Positions 14,822 through 18,075 of a stretch of DNA of 18,075 nt are shown here, piece by piece; within the stretch, counting starts at the first letter, position 1; each line of letters opens with the position of its first letter. Source of the stretch: CADCTB01 sp036269435 (GTDB taxonomy: Bacteria; Actinomycetota; Acidimicrobiia; Acidimicrobiales; AC-14); NCBI GenBank assembly GCA_036269435.1, contig DATASA010000190.1, positions 1 through 18,075 on the forward strand, read 5' to 3'. The position numbers and the translations under genes are program-made. The notes below the pieces were generated by a model. That model was not told the origin of the DNA. It made no database searches and worked only from the letters and a program-made list of their open reading frames with translations.

Positions 14822-16048
14822 CTACGCGCCCGAGGCCGACCGGGCCTCCGGCTCGACCCTGAGCGGCGACCATTTGCCGCCGAGGGCGACGTACCCGCCA
14901 GTCTCGCGGGGGTCGCCGTTCTGGACGTCGAAGCGGAGGCAGCGCCGCAGGTAGTCGAAGATGTGCGTGCACGTGTAGTCGTTGATGGACGCCGAGATGT
15001 CGTAGGTGCCGGGCTGGAGCATGAAGTGGTCGAAGTGCAGCTCGATGCTGCCGTCGCCGAAGATGACGTCGGGGATGGGGCCGCCCTCCCTGGTCCCGTG
15101 GGCCCACAGCCAGGTGCCCTCGAGGGTCTCGATGGCCAGCCCGAACACCGGTTTCGGCACGGGCTTTTCGGCCGAGTAGGTCAGGCGCATGATCACCTCC
15201 GACCCCGTCGGCACGTGCGTCACCGGTCGACGGGAGCCGTCGAGCAACTCCACCGACTGGAGGCGGGCCTCGCCCGACCCCCACCGGTTGGCCGCCTCGG
15301 TCGGGGTCTCGACCCGGTCCTCGTGCCCTTGGTCGACGTACTCGTCGACCACGTCCTTGGCCCGACCCTCGGTCACGATCTTGCCGCCTTCGAGCCACGC
15401 CACCTTGTCGCACATCGTCCGCATGGCGTCGGCCGCGTGGCTGACGATGACCACGGTCTTGCCCGCGCGGCGGAAGTCGGCGAACTTCTCGTTGCACCGG
15501 CGCTGGAAGACGGCGTCGCCGACGGCGAGGACCTCGTCGACCAGCAGGACGTCGGGGTCGATGTTGATGGCGACCGAGAACCCGAGCCGGACGTACATGC
15601 CCGACGAGTAGTTCTTGACCGGCTGGTCGATGAAGCGCTCCAGGCCGGCGAAGCCGACGATCTCGTCGAAGCGGGCGGTCAGCTCCCGCTTGGACAGGCC
15701 GAGGATCGACCCGTTCAGGAACACGTTCTCGCGACCGGAGAGCTCGGGATGGAACCCCGACCCCAGCTCGAGCAGGGCGGCCATCTTGCCCCGCGTGCGG
15801 ATGCGGCCCGAGTCGGGCCGGAGGATCTTGGCGATGCACTTCAGCAGGGTCGACTTGCCGGACCCGTTCTCGCCGACCAGCCCGTAGGTGGTCCCCTCCT
15901 CGATCTCGAGGGAGATGTCGCGCAGCGCCCAGAACTCGTCGTACCGCACGCGCCCAGCCCGCAGGATCGCCGCCTTCAGCGAGCGGTTGCGTTCGTGGTA
16001 GAGCCGGAAGCGCTTGCTGACGTCCTCGACGACGACGGCGGCGGTCAC
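14822..16048 (-). CDS. wzt: Polysaccharide export ABC ATPase with C-terminal glycan-binding-type domain (Wzt-like)
   Basis: A 408-residue protein. ATPase domain: an early insertion typical of Wzt/TagH (about 12-42), Walker A GENGSGKST (59-67), signature YSSGM (147-151), Walker B VLLVDE (167-172) and H-loop His204. All catalytic residues are intact. Residues about 250-400 form a beta-rich extension (SVELLDGS, MRLTYSAEKPV, FGLAIETLEGTWLWAHGT, LQPGTYDISASI) matching Wzt C-terminal domains, which in E. coli O8/O9a recognise the modified non-reducing end of the finished chain. It should energise export through the Wzm at 10669-11484. GTG 16046-16048 lies 7 bp after the stop of the coiled-coil methyltransferase, indicating co-translation. 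Confidence 0.94.
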   Translation of the reverse strand: MTAAVVVEDVSKRFRLYHERNRSLKAAILRAGRVRYDEFWALRDISLEIEEGTTYGLVGENGSGKSTLLKCIAKILRPDSGRIRTRGKMAALLELGSGFHPELSGRENVFLNGSILGLSKRELTARFDEIVGFAGLERFIDQPVKNYSSGMYVRLGFSVAINIDPDVLLVDEVLAVGDAVFQRRCNEKFADFRRAGKTVVIVSHAADAMRTMCDKVAWLEGGKIVTEGRAKDVVDEYVDQGHEDRVETPTEAANRWGSGEARLQSVELLDGSRRPVTHVPTGSEVIMRLTYSAEKPVPKPVFGLAIETLEGTWLWAHGTREGGPIPDVIFGDGSIELHFDHFMLQPGTYDISASINDYTCTHIFDYLRRCLRFDVQNGDPRETGGYVALGGKWSPLRVEPEARSASGA

Positions 16049-16055
16049 GGCGCGC

Positions 16056-17045
16056 TCACGGCTCGAACATGCCGCGCACCCGCCCGTAGATCGACCGGGC
16101 CGAGTGGGACCACCGCATGGTCCGGGTGCTCAGCACCGTTTCCAGCTGCTGGGTGACGCTGTCGAGCTCGGCGCGGGCGTGCTCCAGATCCTCGGCCGTG
16201 CCCGCCAGCCGGGCCTCCACGTCGTCGGCCCGCTTCTCCGCGTCCTCGGCCCGGCCCAGGGCTTCCTGGCCCCGGCTTCGTTCGGCCGCCAGCGCGGCCT
16301 CGAGCTCGCCTACCTTGGCCCGCAACGCTTCCTCGCTGGCCCGCAACCGCGAGACGGCGGCGTCGGCGTCGTCGGCCACCGCCCGCAACACGAACTGGTA
16401 CGTCGACGACTCCGGGTCGGCGAGGGCGGCGTCGACCACCTCCGGGCGCAGCTCGTCGGCGTAGAGGGCGACGGGGGTCTCGAAGAACCCGGCGGTCGTG
16501 CGGCGCACGTCGACCGGCACCATGCCCGCTTCCTTGAACAGCGACTCGATGGACGCCCGGGTGAAGAACCGGATGTGGGTGGCGTCCAGCAGGCCGAGCG
16601 GCTGGTAGTCGAAGCGGCCGGCCATCAGGGCGAGCCGCACGCTTCCGTGGGCGACGTTCGGGATCGACGCCACGATGCTGCCGGCGGGGGCGAGCACCCG
16701 GCGGGCCTTGCGGATGGCGGCCAGCGGATCCCGGAGGTGCTCGAGCACGTCGCCGAAGACGACGACGTCGAACTGCGCTCCCTCGAACGCGTCGGCCAGG
16801 TCCAGCGTCTCGACGTCACCGACCACCAGGCGGTCGAGGTGCGGGCGGGCCTCCTCGGCGGCCTCCGGGTCGAATTCGAGGCCCGACACGGTGCACCCGC
16901 GCTCGGTGAGCGCCCGGGCCAGGTACCCCGTGGCGCAGCCCACGTCGAGCACCCGCTTGTCCCCTCCCACCAGCTCCACCATGAGGGTGTGGCTGTTGTT
17001 GCGGTTCGAGAGGTCGATGTCGGCGTCGTACCGGGGACCGTCCAT
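16056..17045 (-). CDS. SAM-dependent methyltransferase with C-terminal coiled coil
   Basis: A 329-residue protein. Residues 1-225 are a class I methyltransferase: RVLDVGCATGYLARAL (31-46, motif I), GLEFDP (55-60, acidic residue for SAM), FDVVVFGDVLEHLRDP (92-107), and HIRFFTRASIESLFKEAGM (157-175), as in many surface-glycan methyltransferases. Residues about 228-305 are a charged Ala/Glu/Arg heptad-like region, a likely coiled coil, ending in a basic tail (TRTMRWSHSARSIYGRVRG, 307-325) that could touch the membrane or another protein. The gene precedes wzt by 7 bp. The order methyltransferase then coiled coil recalls WbdD, the chain terminator of E. coli O9a, but no kinase domain is present. 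ATG 17043-17045 lacks a clear ribosome-binding site; TAGGGT lies 11 nt upstream. Confidence 0.87.
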   Translation of the reverse strand: MDGPRYDADIDLSNRNNSHTLMVELVGGDKRVLDVGCATGYLARALTERGCTVSGLEFDPEAAEEARPHLDRLVVGDVETLDLADAFEGAQFDVVVFGDVLEHLRDPLAAIRKARRVLAPAGSIVASIPNVAHGSVRLALMAGRFDYQPLGLLDATHIRFFTRASIESLFKEAGMVPVDVRRTTAGFFETPVALYADELRPEVVDAALADPESSTYQFVLRAVADDADAAVSRLRASEEALRAKVGELEAALAAERSRGQEALGRAEDAEKRADDVEARLAGTAEDLEHARAELDSVTQQLETVLSTRTMRWSHSARSIYGRVRGMFEP

Positions 17046-17067
17046 ACGTCCGTCAAACCCTACTGCC

Positions 17068-17160
17068 CAGGGCCCGAGCGGCCCTTTCGAGCGGGAAACT
17101 CAGGGCCCGAGCGGCCCTTTCGAGCGGGGAACTCAGGGCCCGAGCGGCCCTTTCGAGCGG
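17068..17160. repeat. 33-bp tandem direct repeats, 2.8 copies
   Basis: Units at 17068-17100, 17101-17133 and 17134-17160 (last one partial). The first two differ at one base (GGGAAACT or GGGGAACT at the end). Each unit holds AGGGCC-CGAGC-GGCCCT, a 6-bp hairpin. The unit at 17134-17160 is the last coding part of the YfhO-like gene; the other two lie downstream of its stop. The whole gap between that gene and the methyltransferase is repeats plus 22 bp. Confidence 0.95.
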
Positions 17161-18075
17161 CGGCGGCGGGGCGCCGCGAGGGCGACGGCCGCCACCAGCA
17201 GTCCCGCGGCGGTCAGGGCGGACCCGGCCAGGAAGGTCTTGGGCCGGTACTGCAACGTGACGGTGTGCTGGCCCGGCGGCACGAACACGCCCATCAGGGC
17301 GCCGTCCACAGCGACGAGGGCCGCGGCCTTGCCGTCGACGTTGGCGGTCCAGCCGTCGGCCAGGTTCTGCGAGACCACCAGCAGGGTGTTCGAGCTCGCG
17401 GCGACCCGGGCCCGGACCGAGTTGTCGGAGATGGACGGCGAGGTCACCACCGGCGCCGTCGCCGGCGCGTCCTCGGCCGCCGGCGGAGGCGCGGTCGACG
17501 ACCCGGGCGGCGAGACGAACGCGGCGACGTCGGCGTCGGAGGCCGGCCGCGTCGCCGCCCAGGCCAGCAGCGAGGCCTGGTCCGGGAAGGCCCGCCAACG
17601 GGCGTGGGCGCTCACCAGCGGCCACGCCGACGGTCGCTCGTAGATCCACGACTGTTGCGTCGACACCAGGCGGACGGCCTGGCCCGGATCCTCGATCAGC
17701 AGCTGGCGGGCGGCCCGTTCCTCGGTCAGCCCGATCTCGACGTGACAGCCGGGCAGCGACGACGTCGCCGCAAAGCGGTAGGCGTCTCCGGCGGCCAGGT
17801 CCCGCCCGAGGAGGGCGAAGCCCGTCCACCCGCCGTCGACGTCGGACGCGGCACGGGTCGACGACGCGATGGTGCGGCTGCCGCTGAACAGCGTCAGGTG
17901 GACCGACGCCCCCTGGCAGTGGCCGCCGAGCCGAAGGGGGACGTAGATGCCGTTCAGAGGCCCGGGGGCGACGCCCGCCGTCACCGCGTCGGCCAGCCCG
18001 TCGGCCGGCGCCCAGCGGTCCCAGGTCAGGTCGGCGCCGTCGGCGACGCGGCCGAACGGCAGCTCGTCGGTCCCC
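17133..18075 (-). CDS. YfhO-like membrane protein, C-terminal part
   Basis: The frame is open through the right edge; 313 complete codons are visible plus the TGA at 17133-17135. No membrane helices are seen except one at the very end (AGSALTAAGLLVAAVALAA, followed by RRRR), so this is the extracytoplasmic C-terminal region. WIYERPSAWPL resembles the YfhO motif after the membrane domain, and LLVVSQNLADGWTANVDGK followed by VFVPPGQHTVTLQYRPKTF is the characteristic YfhO C-terminal strand pair. YfhO proteins are GT-C-type transferases that use polyprenyl-phosphate sugars to decorate polymers outside the membrane, which suits the GT2/DUF2304 genes here. A different large GT-C protein cannot be excluded without the N-terminus. 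Its last codons are repeated downstream. Confidence 0.7.
   Translation of the reverse strand, partial: GTDELPFGRVADGADLTWDRWAPADGLADAVTAGVAPGPLNGIYVPLRLGGHCQGASVHLTLFSGSRTIASSTRAASDVDGGWTGFALLGRDLAAGDAYRFAATSSLPGCHVEIGLTEERAARQLLIEDPGQAVRLVSTQQSWIYERPSAWPLVSAHARWRAFPDQASLLAWAATRPASDADVAAFVSPPGSSTAPPPAAEDAPATAPVVTSPSISDNSVRARVAASSNTLLVVSQNLADGWTANVDGKAAALVAVDGALMGVFVPPGQHTVTLQYRPKTFLAGSALTAAGLLVAAVALAAPRRRRSKGPLGP

Noticed and set aside
17068..17160. CRISPR array
   Set aside because: The repeats are directly adjacent with no spacers, fewer than three full copies, and match the end of a coding sequence.
1..18075. tRNA or rRNA genes, insertion sequences, phage or defence genes
   Set aside because: I found no transposase, integrase, terminal inverted repeats, tRNA-like cloverleaf or known defence domain on either strand.

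Overview
The window is very GC-rich and gene-dense, with many GTG starts, overlapping stop/start codons and several starts that look leaderless. The protein families (arylsulfotransferase, DUF1990, an ELYxxxPxxFV-type coiled-coil protein, a small conserved GPYxVFRTIGxAxLSLADRGLTFATN protein, GT2+DUF2304 pairs) suggest a high-GC actinobacterium, probably near the Acidimicrobiia. That placement is inferred from gene content, not from a marker gene.

Left part (1-5378) is a housekeeping or accessory mixture: the 3' end of an arylsulfotransferase-like gene (+), a protein with two DUF1990-like domains (-), a 70-residue membrane protein (+), a coiled-coil protein (-), a seven-helix Bax inhibitor-1/YccA family protein (+), a 130-residue conserved hypothetical (+) and a beta-propeller lipoprotein (+).

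Right part (5434-18075) is a surface-glycan locus, almost all on the minus strand. In transcription order: the 3' part of a YfhO-like membrane protein; three 33-bp tandem repeats; a methyltransferase with a C-terminal coiled coil; Wzt, an ABC ATPase with a C-terminal glycan-binding-type domain; a plus-strand O-methyltransferase-like gene facing the other way; a GT2-GT4 fusion; Wzm, the ABC permease; a stand-alone GT4 paralogous to the second half of the fusion; a membrane GT2; a DPM1-like GT2; DUF2304; and a GT2 with an inserted domain that seems to start at CTG. The logic is that of ABC-transporter-dependent polysaccharide export: cytoplasmic transferases build a lipid-linked chain, a methyltransferase may cap it, Wzm/Wzt exports it, and the polyprenyl-phosphate-sugar branch (GT2, DUF2304, YfhO-like) may decorate it outside.

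The most interesting points are a possible WbdD-like chain-length system (methyltransferase plus coiled coil directly before Wzt with a C-terminal domain), the GT2-GT4 fusion beside its half-paralogue, a CTG start hiding the N-terminus of a glycosyltransferase, repeated copies of the end of the YfhO-like gene carrying its stop codon, and a set of TAnnnT boxes 6-7 nt before start codons, consistent with leaderless transcription.
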